Of a stretch of DNA of 64,000 nt, positions 8,663 to 16,902 are shown piece after piece. The stretch covers positions 372,001-436,000 of the forward strand of contig NZ_JANUCA010000002.1 in assembly GCF_024807145.1 (NCBI RefSeq), in the 5' to 3' direction. The position numbers and the translations under genes were made by a program. This DNA comes from Microbacterium sp. AK031 (GTDB lineage Bacteria > Actinomycetota > Actinomycetes > Actinomycetales > Microbacteriaceae). Each line of letters begins with the position of its first letter. The stretch's first letter is position 1. Under the pieces are notes generated by a model that was given only the letters and a program-made list of their open reading frames with translations, was not told the DNA's origin and ran no database searches.

Positions 8663-9552
8663 GCGCCACCGCACAGATGGTCCTTCCGACCGGCGCTCGA
8701 CGTCGTCCGGTCGGGAACCGTAAGAAGAAGGTCTCCGGCCTCGGCATCCTGCGATTCGTCGGGCTCGCCGTCTGGCTGCTGATCACGCTGTTCCCGCTGT
8801 ACTGGATCGCCCTGACCTCGTTCAAGGCGCCGGCCACGGTCAACGTGTACCCGATCGAGTACTGGCCGAGCCAGCCCTCGATCCAGAACTACGTGAATCT
8901 GTTCGACACGAGCAGCTTCGGGGTGTTCCTGGCGAACTCCGCGATCGTGGCACTGGTCGCCGGTGTCACGAGCACGTTCATCGCGCTGCTGAGCGCATTC
9001 GTCATCGCGCGCTTCGAGTTCCGCAGCAAGGGCGCGGTGCTGATCGCGTTCCTGCTCACGCAGATGATCCCGGCGTTCATCGCACTCGGTCCGCTGTACT
9101 CGATGATGGCCGACCTGGGTCTGGTCGACAACAAGTTCGGCCTGATCCTCGTCTACGTCGCGATCTGCATTCCGTTCTCCACCGTGATGCTGCGCGGCTT
9201 CTTCGAGAACGTCCCCGTGGCGCTCGAGGAGGCGGCCATGATCGACGGATGCTCGCGCCTCGGTGCGCTGTTCAGAGTGCTGGTGCCCGTGATGACGCCC
9301 GGCATCATCGCGGCGTTCATCTTCAACTTCGTGAACTGCTGGAACGAGCTGTTCCTCTCGGTCGTGCTCATGCACTCCGAGGAGAACCGCACGGTGCCCG
9401 CCGCACTGAACGGCTTCATCTCGACGTTCAACGTCGACTGGGGCTCGATGTCGGCCGCCGCCGTCGTCACGATCCTTCCGACGATGGTGCTGTTCGCCCT
9501 CGCCAGCAAGTGGATCGTCCAGGGTCTGACCGCAGGAGCCGTCAAAGAGTGA
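8659..9552 (+). CDS. ABC transporter permease, MalG type
   Basis: A 297-residue partner permease with a short cytoplasmic N-terminus and six helices. The EAA loop reads ALEEAAMIDGCSRLGALF (about residues 190-207), and WNELFLSVVL near the C-terminus is typical of the MalG side. The start overlaps the previous stop by 4 nt. Transcription probably ends at the hairpin 9558-9583. Confidence 0.92.
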   Translation: MSATAQMVLPTGARRRPVGNRKKKVSGLGILRFVGLAVWLLITLFPLYWIALTSFKAPATVNVYPIEYWPSQPSIQNYVNLFDTSSFGVFLANSAIVALVAGVTSTFIALLSAFVIARFEFRSKGAVLIAFLLTQMIPAFIALGPLYSMMADLGLVDNKFGLILVYVAICIPFSTVMLRGFFENVPVALEEAAMIDGCSRLGALFRVLVPVMTPGIIAAFIFNFVNCWNELFLSVVLMHSEENRTVPAALNGFISTFNVDWGSMSAAAVVTILPTMVLFALASKWIVQGLTAGAVKE

Positions 9553-9557
9553 GCCTG

Positions 9558-9583
9558 TTGGGGCGCCGGCGACGGCGCCTCAA
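9558..9583. terminator. hairpin between convergent genes
   Basis: TTGGGGCGCCG (9558-9568), loop GCGA, CGGCGCCTCAA (9573-9583): an 11-bp stem with one mismatch between the ABC operon and the MocR gene stop. It is symmetric enough to serve both directions. Confidence 0.6.
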
Positions 9584-9585
9584 CA

Positions 9586-11043
9586 TCACAGCAGCGCGCG
9601 ATACTCCCGCCACGCGTCGCCGAGGCGCCGGATGCCCTCGGTGAGCACGGCATCCGCAGCGGTGAACGGGATGCGGATGTGATCGTCAGGTGAGACGCCC
9701 GCCGCGAATTCGCCGCTGCCGGCGACGGCGACGCCGTGCACGGCGGCGATGCGCGCCAGGGCGTCCGCCGATCCGACGGGTAGCGACGCCCACAGCGCGA
9801 GCCCGCCGCGCGGCTCGCGGAACGTCCAGTCCGGCAGATGCTCCGCCATCAGTCCGAGCAGCAGGCGCAGCCTTTCCTGATGCGTGGTCGAGACCTCACG
9901 CCGCAGTTCAGCCGCGTGCTCGAGCAGATCGCTCGCGAGCAGCTGAGCGGGCACGCTCGTGGATTGGTCGGCCAGCTGACGTGCACCGCGCAAGCGGCGC
10001 ACCAGCACCGGATCCGCACGCAACCACCCGACCCGCAGACCCGCCCACGCCCACTTCGAGACGGATTCGACGACGATCACGGGAGCATCCGGTCGCTCAG
10101 CGGCGAGCGTCGGCGGAACGACGCCATCGAACGATATCCCGGCCACGACCCGGTCCTCGATGATCGGCACGCCGTACTGCGCCGCGAGATCGGCGACACG
10201 CGTGCGCGAGGCGGCGGTCAACCGCGTGCCGGTCGGGTTCTGATGGTGCGGATTCAGGGCGACCAGTGCCGGGCGCATCCGAGCCATCGCCACCTCCAAC
10301 GCGGCGACGTCGATGCCGTCCTCGCCCATCGCGATGCCGTGCACGCTGCCCCCGCGCAGTCCGACGGTGTCCGTCACGCCCGGCCAGGTCACCTCCTCGG
10401 CGAGCACGACGTCGCCAGGGCCGACCAGTGCGTTCACGACCAGGCTGATGGCCTGCTGTGCGCCATGGGTCACCAGGATCTGCTCAGGTGAGGTCGGTGT
10501 CCCCTCGGCCGTCAGCAGGTCGGCGATCTGCTGACGGAGCATTGGGAAGCCGGCAGGGTCCGTCTCCGGGCTCAGCGCGAGATCGAGACGCGGTTCGTGC
10601 GCCCGGATGATCGCCACAGCCGCGTCGGGGATCTGCGGAACAGTGCGCAGCAGATCGATCGCGTCCGGCAGCGCCGAGAAGAGCGCCTCGCCGCGTCCGC
10701 CGCGTCCGTTGTCGCGTGTATGAGTGACAGAAGACCCCGCGATGCGCGTGCCGCTGCCCTGGCGCCGCTCCACTGCACCCTGCTCGGCGAGCGACGCGTA
10801 TGCCGACACCACGGTCCCGCGCGACACCGAGATCGCCGCCGCGAGCGCGCGCTCGGCAGGCAGGCGGTCCCCCGGGCGCAGCTCTCCGGTCGTGGCGAGG
10901 GAGCGGATGCGTTGTGCGAGCTGTGCCGACAGTGTGCCGTCACCATGCGACCAGCGTCCGAGCCTGGCGGCCAGCGCTGCGGAGTCGACGATGGCCGTCG
11001 GATGGTCCACCAGCCGCTGATTGGCCCTGTCATCTGCGCTCAT
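9586..11043 (-). CDS. MocR/PdxR-type regulator (GntR winged helix fused to class I aminotransferase domain)
   Basis: A 485-residue two-domain protein. Residues about 35-105 form a GntR winged helix (LRPGDRLPAERALAAAISVSRGTVVSAYASLAEQG). A fold-type I aminotransferase-like domain follows, with NPHHQNPTGTRL, IIEDRV and the PLP-lysine motif SVSKWAWAGLRVGW. Family members use PLP or an external aldimine as effector and usually control a divergent gene. Inverted repeats with the core TGGTCCA lie just upstream. The divergent coding sequence here appears truncated, so the original target may be lost. No Shine-Dalgarno precedes the chosen ATG. Confidence 0.9.
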   Translation of the reverse strand: MSADDRANQRLVDHPTAIVDSAALAARLGRWSHGDGTLSAQLAQRIRSLATTGELRPGDRLPAERALAAAISVSRGTVVSAYASLAEQGAVERRQGSGTRIAGSSVTHTRDNGRGGRGEALFSALPDAIDLLRTVPQIPDAAVAIIRAHEPRLDLALSPETDPAGFPMLRQQIADLLTAEGTPTSPEQILVTHGAQQAISLVVNALVGPGDVVLAEEVTWPGVTDTVGLRGGSVHGIAMGEDGIDVAALEVAMARMRPALVALNPHHQNPTGTRLTAASRTRVADLAAQYGVPIIEDRVVAGISFDGVVPPTLAAERPDAPVIVVESVSKWAWAGLRVGWLRADPVLVRRLRGARQLADQSTSVPAQLLASDLLEHAAELRREVSTTHQERLRLLLGLMAEHLPDWTFREPRGGLALWASLPVGSADALARIAAVHGVAVAGSGEFAAGVSPDDHIRIPFTAADAVLTEGIRRLGDAWREYRALL

Positions 11044-11053
11044 GAGAGTTCAT

Positions 11054-11127
11054 TCTGGTCCAATGAGCCACCCGATCACGATAGATTCACCATTCAATGG
11101 TCCACTCTCGAGCGATTGGACCATTGA
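11054..11127. promoter_or_regulatory. candidate MocR operator: three copies of a TGGTCCA core
   Basis: TCAATGGTCCA (11094-11104) and TGGACCATTGA (11117-11127) form a perfect 11-bp inverted repeat with a 12-bp spacer. A third copy, TGGTCCAATGAG, begins at 11056. On the minus strand TTGGAC and TATCGT, 16 bp apart, make a plausible promoter embedded among the sites. Mixed direct and inverted repeats are typical of MocR operators. Confidence 0.6.
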
Positions 11128-11461
11128 GAGGCTGCTGGACTGGTTCGCCGAGGACGACGATCGCCTCAGCGATGCCGCCCTGCGGAGCCCGCTGCTCGCA
11201 CTGGAGGAGGCACTCACGGGCCACCACTGGGCCGTCGGCCCCGATGCGTCGATCCCTGGCAGCCGCGAGTCGCGCTCACCCGCGATCGTCAGCCTGGTGC
11301 GATCGATCGCGCTGCACTCCCGCGCTCACCCGGCGATACGCGCGTACACACTCGCCGAAGTCGCCTCAGGGGTCGGCACTCGTCCGGTCGACGCCCTCGC
11401 CCGGCGGAGCCGTGAAGGAGTAGATCACCCGATTCGAAAGCAGGTCACGGTAGATCGTCGG
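11063..11461 (+). pseudogene. orphan coding remnant divergent from the MocR gene
   Basis: From the ATG at 11063 the frame encodes a plausible acidic protein (DWTIERLLDWFAEDDDRLSD, then ALRSPLLALEEALTG) with strong G/C third positions. Near 11430 the protein-like character fades, and the frame stays open only by running antisense through the next gene. The segment therefore looks like the 5' part of a gene that lost its 3' end, or a short gene with a frameshift; a stop in a neighbouring frame lies at 11421-11423. I do not recognise the family. If the operator repeats are real, the functional start may be downstream of 11127. Confidence 0.35.
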
Positions 11462-12079
11462 TCAGGCCAGGACGCCGGCAGCCGAACGGCTGGCCGTGCG
11501 GTCTGCGATCTTCTCGCTGAGCTCGTGAAGCTCAGCAGCAAGGAGGTCGCGGTCCTTGGTGTCGGACTCGTAGACGTAGGTCGTGGACCCGTGCGTCGCG
11601 CCGCAGTACTTCACGATCCCTCGTTCGATCTGCGTACGCACCGTCTGCGGGATCTCATGCCGCTCGAAGCTCGCCGCGTCATCTCCGGCGACGATGATCA
11701 GATGGATTGTGAGGCGATCCAGCATCCCGAACTGCGTGCTTCCCGGAGTCGCGTCGTACGCCCACCCGCCGACGAAGACGCGGTCGATCCAGCCTTTGAG
11801 CAGCGCGGGCATCGACCACCAGTACATCGGGAACACGAGGATCAGGTGGTCCGCCCGGTCGATCCGTTCCTGTTCAGCGACGACCTCTGCAGGCACGCGG
11901 CCCTTGCCTCGGTACAGGTCGAGATCGGCGCCTGTGAATCGCGGGTCGAAGCCCTCAGCGGCGAGGTCGGCGAACTCGACGTCACCGCCTGCCGCCTCGA
12001 TCGCGTCGAATGTGGCGCGAGCGGCATTGTGGGTCAGCGAGGTGCGATCGGCATGCGAGACGACGACGAGACTGCTCAT
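11462..12079 (-). CDS. flavodoxin-fold NAD(P)H-dependent oxidoreductase (MdaB/KefF-like)
   Basis: A 205-residue FMN-binding flavodoxin-fold enzyme that typically passes electrons from NAD(P)H to quinones or nitro compounds. The FMN phosphate loop region is SHADRTSLTHNAA near the N-terminus, and LVFPMYWWSMPALLKGWIDRVF (split here: LVFPMYWWSMPALL, KGWIDRVF) marks the isoalloxazine-binding segment. A GGAGGA Shine-Dalgarno precedes the ATG. It is divergent from the TetR gene at 12153 across a perfect palindrome, so it is probably repressed by that protein and induced by an electrophile or quinone. Confidence 0.87.
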   Translation of the reverse strand: MSSLVVVSHADRTSLTHNAARATFDAIEAAGGDVEFADLAAEGFDPRFTGADLDLYRGKGRVPAEVVAEQERIDRADHLILVFPMYWWSMPALLKGWIDRVFVGGWAYDATPGSTQFGMLDRLTIHLIIVAGDDAASFERHEIPQTVRTQIERGIVKYCGATHGSTTYVYESDTKDRDLLAAELHELSEKIADRTASRSAAGVLA

Positions 12080-12100
12080 GGACTTCCTCCGGTAGAGTTG

Positions 12101-12133
12101 TTATGTACCAAGCGTAGGTTACCAATGGTACAT
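12101..12133. promoter_or_regulatory. TetR-type operator between divergent genes
   Basis: TATGTACCA (12101-12109) and TGGTACATA (12125-12133) form a perfect 9-bp inverted repeat, with TACCAA repeated inside at 12105 and 12119. It lies between the oxidoreductase gene and the TetR gene. Confidence 0.7.
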
Positions 12134-12152
12134 AGGGCAAGGACGGTGTCGG

Positions 12153-12728
12153 ATGACTCGACAGAGGCTCTCGCGAGCAGACAGGTACAGCCAGCTGATC
12201 GATGTCTCGTGGGCGCTGGTCCGCTCGGAAGGCGCCGACGCCCTGACGCTCGGCCGGCTCGCTGAGCGAGCGGGCGTCGCGAAGCCCGTCGTCTACAGCC
12301 ACTTCGCCTCCCGCGCCGCTCTCCTCGCTGCCCTCTTCACGGAGTTCGACGATCGCCAGACGGCGATGCTCGAGGAGTATCTGGATGCCGCCGAGCCGTC
12401 TCTCCGCGGGCGCGCGAACGCCATCGCCGACTCGTACGTCGAATGCGCGCTCGCTCAGGGGCGAGAACTCACGGGCGTGCTCGCCGCGCTGGAAGGGTCA
12501 CCGGAGCTCGAGCAGGTCAAGCGCGAGTCGGAGCGTGCATACTCCGAACGATGCCGCGAGATCCTCGCACCGTTCAGCGGTGCTGACGGGGTCAAGCCCG
12601 CGTCGCTCACCGCGATCTTCGGTGCCGCTGACGCTCTCTCACATGCGGCGGTGTCGGCGGCGCTTCCCGCCGATCAGGCGAAGGAAGAGCTCGCGGCACT
12701 GATCGTCACCGTCGTGGGCCGGGCCTGA
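12153..12728 (+). CDS. TetR/AcrR family repressor
   Basis: A 191-residue regulator. The N-terminal helix-turn-helix occupies residues about 10-57 (LTLGRLAERAGVAKPVVYSHF), followed by an all-helical ligand and dimerisation domain. AAGGA lies 9 nt before the ATG. The gene is divergent from the flavodoxin-fold oxidoreductase and shares a palindromic operator with it, the usual arrangement for a local autoregulated repressor. Confidence 0.87.
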   Translation: MTRQRLSRADRYSQLIDVSWALVRSEGADALTLGRLAERAGVAKPVVYSHFASRAALLAALFTEFDDRQTAMLEEYLDAAEPSLRGRANAIADSYVECALAQGRELTGVLAALEGSPELEQVKRESERAYSERCREILAPFSGADGVKPASLTAIFGAADALSHAAVSAALPADQAKEELAALIVTVVGRA

Positions 12729-12746
12729 TCCGCTCCGGTCCACGAC

Positions 12747-14276
12747 TCAGGTCGCCTGCGGGGCCGACTGCTCCGTCACGATGCGTGCACGATCGCGGAA
12801 TCCGTCGGCGGTCACCTTGTCCAGTGCCACCTGCTTGCGGATCGCAACTGTCCGCTCGTACAGCGTCGGCTCGCCGAAGCTCGTGAGAACCTTCACGAGA
12901 ACCGGCAGCAGCTCGATCATGAAGAACAGTGCGGCGATGAGCCAATGAGCCCACAGGATCGCCGGCTCCTTCTCGGAGAGGCGATTCAGACCACTGATCT
13001 GACTGAGCAGCCCTGTGGCTCCCGCGTTGCCTCCTGCCACGGCATCCGCCCGCGCGTTGTACGCGGCGAGAGCCTGGTCATAGCTGTCCCTGGCGGCCGG
13101 AAGCTGGGACTGCGCCTGCTCGCGGTTCTGCGATTCGGACGCCGAGGTGTTCTCCTTGGCGGCGGAGCCGGCGGCTTCCAGATCGTCGTTCGCGTCGCGC
13201 TGCTGGGCGGCGAGCGCGTCGTACGTCTGCTGCGCCTCGGCGAGCTGCGCCTCGGCGGCGTCGGAGCTCGCACCCTCGCCGTTCACGCCGGTGCAGCCTG
13301 GCACCGTGCCTGCCCCCTCACCGGTGAGCTCGCACTGGTACAGGGCACGCGCCTGGTCGATGACCGCCTGCTGATCGGCCATTTTGGCGTTCAGGTCGTC
13401 GACGGTCGCCTGGGCGGCGGATTCGCTGGCGGACGAGGAGTCGGTGCCGGCGACGATCCCGGTCGCCGCCTGATTCTCCAGCGTCGCGACGCGCTCGGAT
13501 GCGGCATCCAGCGCGAGCTTCTCCGGACCGGATTCCAGGGCTTCCTGGTCGGACTGCGCCTGGACGATATTCGTCGCGGCGACCTCACGGGAGATGTCGT
13601 TGTGGAAGATCTGCAGCACGAGCGGTTCGGCGACGACGAAGCCGATGATCACGGCCATGATCACGCGCGGGATGGCGAGGCCGATGAGCTTCCAGATGTT
13701 GCGCGTCGACGTCATCGTCGAGGTGAGGAAGCGGTCGAGGTTGAAGATGATCAAGGCCCAGATGATCGCCAGCGGCACCGCCAGCCAGATGATCGCCTGC
13801 ACGCCCGTCGTGAGTGCGAACAGCATCGAGATCGCCGAGACGAGGGCGGTGCCGGCGAGCACGAAGAACATCTGCACGAAGCGCGAGGTCTCACCGGGGA
13901 CACGGTCGAGGATCTCGCCGTCGGCGCCACCGAGAATGGCGAGGGTGCGCAGGCGTGAACGGGGCGTGCGAGGACGACGCGGTCGGCGGATGCGCTGCTG
14001 ACGCTCAGGCTTCACACGCTTCGCGGCATCGGGCGCGGCATCAGGCTCCCCGGCAGCCTCGCGCCGGGGCGTGGTCCCGATGAACGGCTCGTCGTCGATG
14101 GAAGCGATGTCGACCGAGGCGTCCGTCGTGTCATCGACGGCGGGCGCGGAATCGGAACCCGTGGGTTCGAACTCGCGCAGGAAGTCGAGGTCATCGGTGT
14201 CAGTATCCGCGTCGCTGTCGAGGATGATCTGACCCTGCGAGTCGAAGCGACCCGGTCGATGGGCGGAATAGGGCAT
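12747..14276 (-). CDS. DUF4407 membrane protein
   Basis: About 509 residues from ATG 14276 (MPYSAHRPG). An acidic N-terminus (residues 12-80) and a very basic Arg/Pro stretch (about 90-115) precede helices MFFVLAGTALVSAISMLFAL, AIIWLAVPLAIIWALIIF and VIMAVIIGFVVAEPLVLQIF. A long Ala/Gln/Glu coiled-coil region (about 250-430, with a Cys pair near QCELTGEG and PGCTG) comes next, then a final helix pair ending in FFMIELLPVLVKVLTSFG. This is the DUF4407 layout; function unknown. The coiled coil is probably extracytoplasmic. A leaderless -10 (TACATT, 14283-14288) supports this start over in-frame upstream codons that look non-coding. Confidence 0.82.
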   Translation of the reverse strand: MPYSAHRPGRFDSQGQIILDSDADTDTDDLDFLREFEPTGSDSAPAVDDTTDASVDIASIDDEPFIGTTPRREAAGEPDAAPDAAKRVKPERQQRIRRPRRPRTPRSRLRTLAILGGADGEILDRVPGETSRFVQMFFVLAGTALVSAISMLFALTTGVQAIIWLAVPLAIIWALIIFNLDRFLTSTMTSTRNIWKLIGLAIPRVIMAVIIGFVVAEPLVLQIFHNDISREVAATNIVQAQSDQEALESGPEKLALDAASERVATLENQAATGIVAGTDSSSASESAAQATVDDLNAKMADQQAVIDQARALYQCELTGEGAGTVPGCTGVNGEGASSDAAEAQLAEAQQTYDALAAQQRDANDDLEAAGSAAKENTSASESQNREQAQSQLPAARDSYDQALAAYNARADAVAGGNAGATGLLSQISGLNRLSEKEPAILWAHWLIAALFFMIELLPVLVKVLTSFGEPTLYERTVAIRKQVALDKVTADGFRDRARIVTEQSAPQAT

Positions 14277-14282
14277 CAGACC

Positions 14283-14288
14283 AATGTA
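14283..14288 (-). promoter_or_regulatory. -10 hexamer TACATT (minus strand), leaderless promoter of the DUF4407 gene
   Basis: TACATT on the minus strand ends 6 nt before the ATG at 14276, and no Shine-Dalgarno is present. Confidence 0.5.
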
Positions 14289-14359
14289 GGAAAGAGCGCC
14301 TGTGGACTCGATGCAAGAGTCCTGCGAGCGGCTCCCAGGAACGGATGCCGTGGGAGGGG

Positions 14360-14932
14360 TCAGACGATTCGATCGACAGTCCCACCGAACGCAGCGAGGG
14401 CCGCGTCGAGCGTCAGATGCCCCGCGGCTGCAAGGGTACCGAGTCCGTGCGCAAGACCCCACAGAGCCGCGACATCGGCTGCCGCATCGAGTCCGGCGGC
14501 ACGAGCAGCGTCAGCGATCACGGCCTCCAGCTCCTCGATGAGGGGCGCCATGGTCTCGGTCGGCGCGCCGGGCACGCAGACCGTCGGGTCGTAGATGACG
14601 TCGAATGAATTCGGATGCTCAACCGCGAAACGGATGTACGCACCCCCGGCCCCCACAAGCGACGCACGCACCCCATCCACCTTCGATCCCTCGGCCACGG
14701 CGTTCAGGAGTTCCGCCATGCTGCGCTCGGCGAGGATCTTGAGCAGTCCGCGGCGGTCGGAGAAGTGATGATAGGGCGCGTTGTGGCTCACATCCGCCGC
14801 ACGCGCCACCTCTCGCAGGCTGATCTCGGCCGCCGGCATCCGCTCGAGCAGCTGCATGGCGGCCGTCTCGAGAGCACGCGCCAGATCGCCATGGTGATAG
14901 CCGCTTTTGGAACTTGACACAAGCAACATCAT
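14360..14932 (-). CDS. TetR family repressor with WHG-type C-terminal domain
   Basis: A 190-residue regulator. The helix-turn-helix spans residues about 12-60 (ISLREVARAADVSHNAPYHHF). The C-terminal region includes GGAYIRFAVEHPNSFDVIYDP and ALWGLAHGLGTLA, matching the WHG type. The start is one of two adjacent ATGs (14932 or 14929) behind TAGGAG. It is divergent from an NAD(P)H oxidoreductase and shares a near-perfect palindrome with it, so it is a local repressor. Confidence 0.85.
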   Translation of the reverse strand: MMLLVSSSKSGYHHGDLARALETAAMQLLERMPAAEISLREVARAADVSHNAPYHHFSDRRGLLKILAERSMAELLNAVAEGSKVDGVRASLVGAGGAYIRFAVEHPNSFDVIYDPTVCVPGAPTETMAPLIEELEAVIADAARAAGLDAAADVAALWGLAHGLGTLAAAGHLTLDAALAAFGGTVDRIV

Positions 14933-14939
14933 CTCCTAT

Positions 14940-14972
14940 CTTGACAGTGTCCACTCACTAGACAGTGTCAAG
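14940..14972. promoter_or_regulatory. TetR-type operator between divergent genes
   Basis: CTTGACAGTGTC (14940-14951) and GACAGTGTCAAG (14961-14972) form a 12-bp inverted repeat with one mismatch and a 9-bp spacer. Each arm embeds a TTGACA-like hexamer, so the repressor could mask -35 elements. Confidence 0.7.
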
Positions 14973-14985
14973 ATTGGAACCGCAC

Positions 14986-15621
14986 ATGCCTTCTGCTCTC
15001 ATCATCGATGGCCATCCGGACGCCGAATCCCTCACGGCATCCATCGCCCAGCGCTATGCCGACGGCTACGGCGACGCTCGGCTGCTCGCCCTGCGCGACC
15101 TCGACTTCGATCCGCACATGCGCTTCGGCTACCGAGAGCGCATGCCGTTGGAGCCCGACCTCGCCGACGCCAAACAGGCCATGCAGGAGGCGAAGACCAT
15201 CATCATCGCGACCCCGCTGTGGTGGGGGTCGGTGCCCGCACTGCTCAAGGGCTTCTTCGACCGTGCCCTGCTTCCGCAACAGGAATACCGCTACGCCTCG
15301 AACGGTCTGCCGGAAGGCCTCCTGAAAGGACGTCGCGGGCGGATGTTCCTCCTCGCCGACACCCCGTGGGCCGCTGCTCCCATTCTCGGGCTGCCCGCCG
15401 CCACGCATGTCGCCAGGAGCACGATGAAGTTCTGCGGCGTCAGGCCGTTCCGTGTGCACCGCCTACTGGGTGTCAAGGGATCGGACGACGTCAAGATCGC
15501 GAGATGGCTCGACGAGGCGGAGCGCATCGGAAAGTCGGATGCGCAGCGCGACGCCGATCGACCGACGCCTCAGGCCATCGCGGCCGAAGCAGCCTCGTCG
15601 TCCGTCGTCGCGACGAGCTGA
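14986..15621 (+). CDS. flavodoxin-fold NAD(P)H dehydrogenase (quinone reductase-like)
   Basis: About 211 residues from ATG 14986 ([16 protein letters not shown]). An upstream in-frame GTG at 14965 lies inside the operator and is rejected. [12 protein letters not shown] is the N-terminal FMN/nucleotide loop and [19 protein letters not shown] is the flavin-binding stretch typical of DT-diaphorase-like enzymes. It is divergent from, and probably controlled by, the TetR gene at 14932. Its last 52 bp overlap the 3' end of rlmN on the other strand. Confidence 0.85.
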   Translation: MPSALIIDGHPDAESLTASIAQRYADGYGDARLLALRDLDFDPHMRFGYRERMPLEPDLADAKQAMQEAKTIIIATPLWWGSVPALLKGFFDRALLPQQEYRYASNGLPEGLLKGRRGRMFLLADTPWAAAPILGLPAATHVARSTMKFCGVRPFRVHRLLGVKGSDDVKIARWLDEAERIGKSDAQRDADRPTPQAIAAEAASSSVVATS

Positions 15622-16832
15622 CCGCAGGCGCCGTCGATCTCCTTGCCGCGGGTGTCGCGGAGGGTCGTCGGCACGCCGGCGTCGTTGAGGCGTCGCACGA
15701 ACTCGTTGGTCACCTCGCGGGTGGATGCCGTCCACACCGACTCCGGCGTCGGGTTCAGCGGGATCGGGTTCACGTGCACCCAACCGCGTCCGCGCTGGTT
15801 GAGCTTCTCGGCCAGAAGATCGGCACGCCAGGCGTGGTCGTTCATGTCCTTGATCAGGGCGTACTCGATCGAGACGCGGCGGCCGGTCTTCTCGTAGTAC
15901 TCGTACGCGGCATCCAGCGCCTCGTCGACCTTCCACTTCGAGTTCACCGGGATGAGCTCGTCGCGCAGGTGATCATCCGGGGCATGCAGCGACAGCGCGA
16001 AGGTGACGGGGATGCCCTCGTCGGCTAGCTTGCGGATGGCGGGCACCAGGCCGACCGTCGACACCGTGATGCCGCGGGCGCTCATGCCGAGGCCGTGCGG
16101 CTGCTCGGCGACCATAGTGCGCACAGCATCCATCACGCGCTTGTAATTCGCGAGCGGTTCTCCCATGCCCATGAAGACGATGTTCGAGACGCGCTCCATG
16201 CTGTGGTCGTCGGCCTTCTTGCCGCCGAGACCACCCTCGGCGATCAGGCGGTTCGCGCGCACGATCTGCTCGATGATCTCGGCAGACGACATGTTGCGGG
16301 TCAGACCCGCCTGGCCGGTGGCGCAGAACGGGCAGTTCATGCCGCATCCGGCCTGGCTTGAGACGCAGAGCGTGATGCGCCCGGGATAGCGCATGAGCAC
16401 CGACTCGACGAGAGCACCGTCGTGCAGACGCCAGAGGAACTTGATCGTGTCACCCTTGTCGGTCTCGAGACGCCGCACCTCTGTGAGCAGCGGCGGCAGC
16501 ATGCCGGCGACGAGCTCCTCGCGCTGCGCGGCGGGAAGATCGGTCATCTCGGCAGGGTCTGACGTGTAGTGCGTGAAGTAGTGCGTCGACAGCTGCTTCG
16601 CACGGAAGCCGGGAAGGCCGAGCTCCTTGACCTTCAGGGCGCGCTCATCGACTGTGAGATCGGCGAGGTGCACCGGCGGCTTGCCGCGCTTCGGGCTCGC
16701 GAACTGCAGCAGCGGACGCCCGCTCTCGTCCTTCTTCTGGGTCCAGCCTTCGGTACGGGGACGCACCTGCGTGGCGGCATCCGTTTTCGGGCGTGCGGGA
16801 CCCGTCGAGCGGATGCGGGAGGACTCAGTCAT
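15570..16832 (-). CDS. rlmN: dual-specificity rRNA/tRNA A2503/A37 C2-methyltransferase RlmN
   Basis: A 420-residue radical-SAM methylsynthase that methylates C2 of adenosine 2503 in 23S rRNA and, in many bacteria, tRNA A37. The 4Fe-4S ligands are C163, C167 and C170 in [20 protein letters not shown] and the C-terminal [11 protein letters not shown] contain the SAM-binding and methyl-carrier cysteine regions. The N-terminal 45 residues are a basic extension. A leaderless -10 (TACCCT, 16840-16845) supports the start. The 3' end overlaps the convergent oxidoreductase gene tail to tail. Confidence 0.95.
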   Translation of the reverse strand: MTESSRIRSTGPARPKTDAATQVRPRTEGWTQKKDESGRPLLQFASPKRGKPPVHLADLTVDERALKVKELGLPGFRAKQLSTHYFTHYTSDPAEMTDLPAAQREELVAGMLPPLLTEVRRLETDKGDTIKFLWRLHDGALVESVLMRYPGRITLCVSSQAGCGMNCPFCATGQAGLTRNMSSAEIIEQIVRANRLIAEGGLGGKKADDHSMERVSNIVFMGMGEPLANYKRVMDAVRTMVAEQPHGLGMSARGITVSTVGLVPAIRKLADEGIPVTFALSLHAPDDHLRDELIPVNSKWKVDEALDAAYEYYEKTGRRVSIEYALIKDMNDHAWRADLLAEKLNQRGRGWVHVNPIPLNPTPESVWTASTREVTNEFVRRLNDAGVPTTLRDTRGKEIDGACGQLVATTDDEAASAAMA

Positions 16833-16839
16833 GTGTTCA

Positions 16840-16845
16840 AGGGTA
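16840..16845 (-). promoter_or_regulatory. -10 hexamer TACCCT (minus strand), leaderless promoter of rlmN
   Basis: TACCCT ends 7 nt before the rlmN ATG at 16832 on the minus strand; no Shine-Dalgarno sequence. Confidence 0.5.
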
Positions 16846-16890
16846 CGCGGTGGCGGGTGGGAAGCGGCTGGTCGCGAGAGGGCGGCCTCC

Positions 16891-16896
16891 TAGAAT
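16891..16896 (+). promoter_or_regulatory. -10 hexamer TAGAAT, leaderless promoter
   Basis: TAGAAT is close to TATAAT and ends exactly 6 nt before the ATG at 16903; one of the clearest leaderless starts in the window. Confidence 0.55.
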
Positions 16897-16902
16897 GGCG
16901 CG

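Noticed and set aside
11021..12265. 414-codon + strand gene spanning the MocR promoter and the oxidoreductase gene
   Set aside because: Only the 11063 to about 11430 part looks like protein; the rest is antisense to a well-supported flavodoxin-fold gene.
14941..14946. TTGACA at 14941 as a stand-alone -35 element
   Set aside because: It is part of the near-perfect inverted repeat, and no good -10 lies 16-18 bp downstream.
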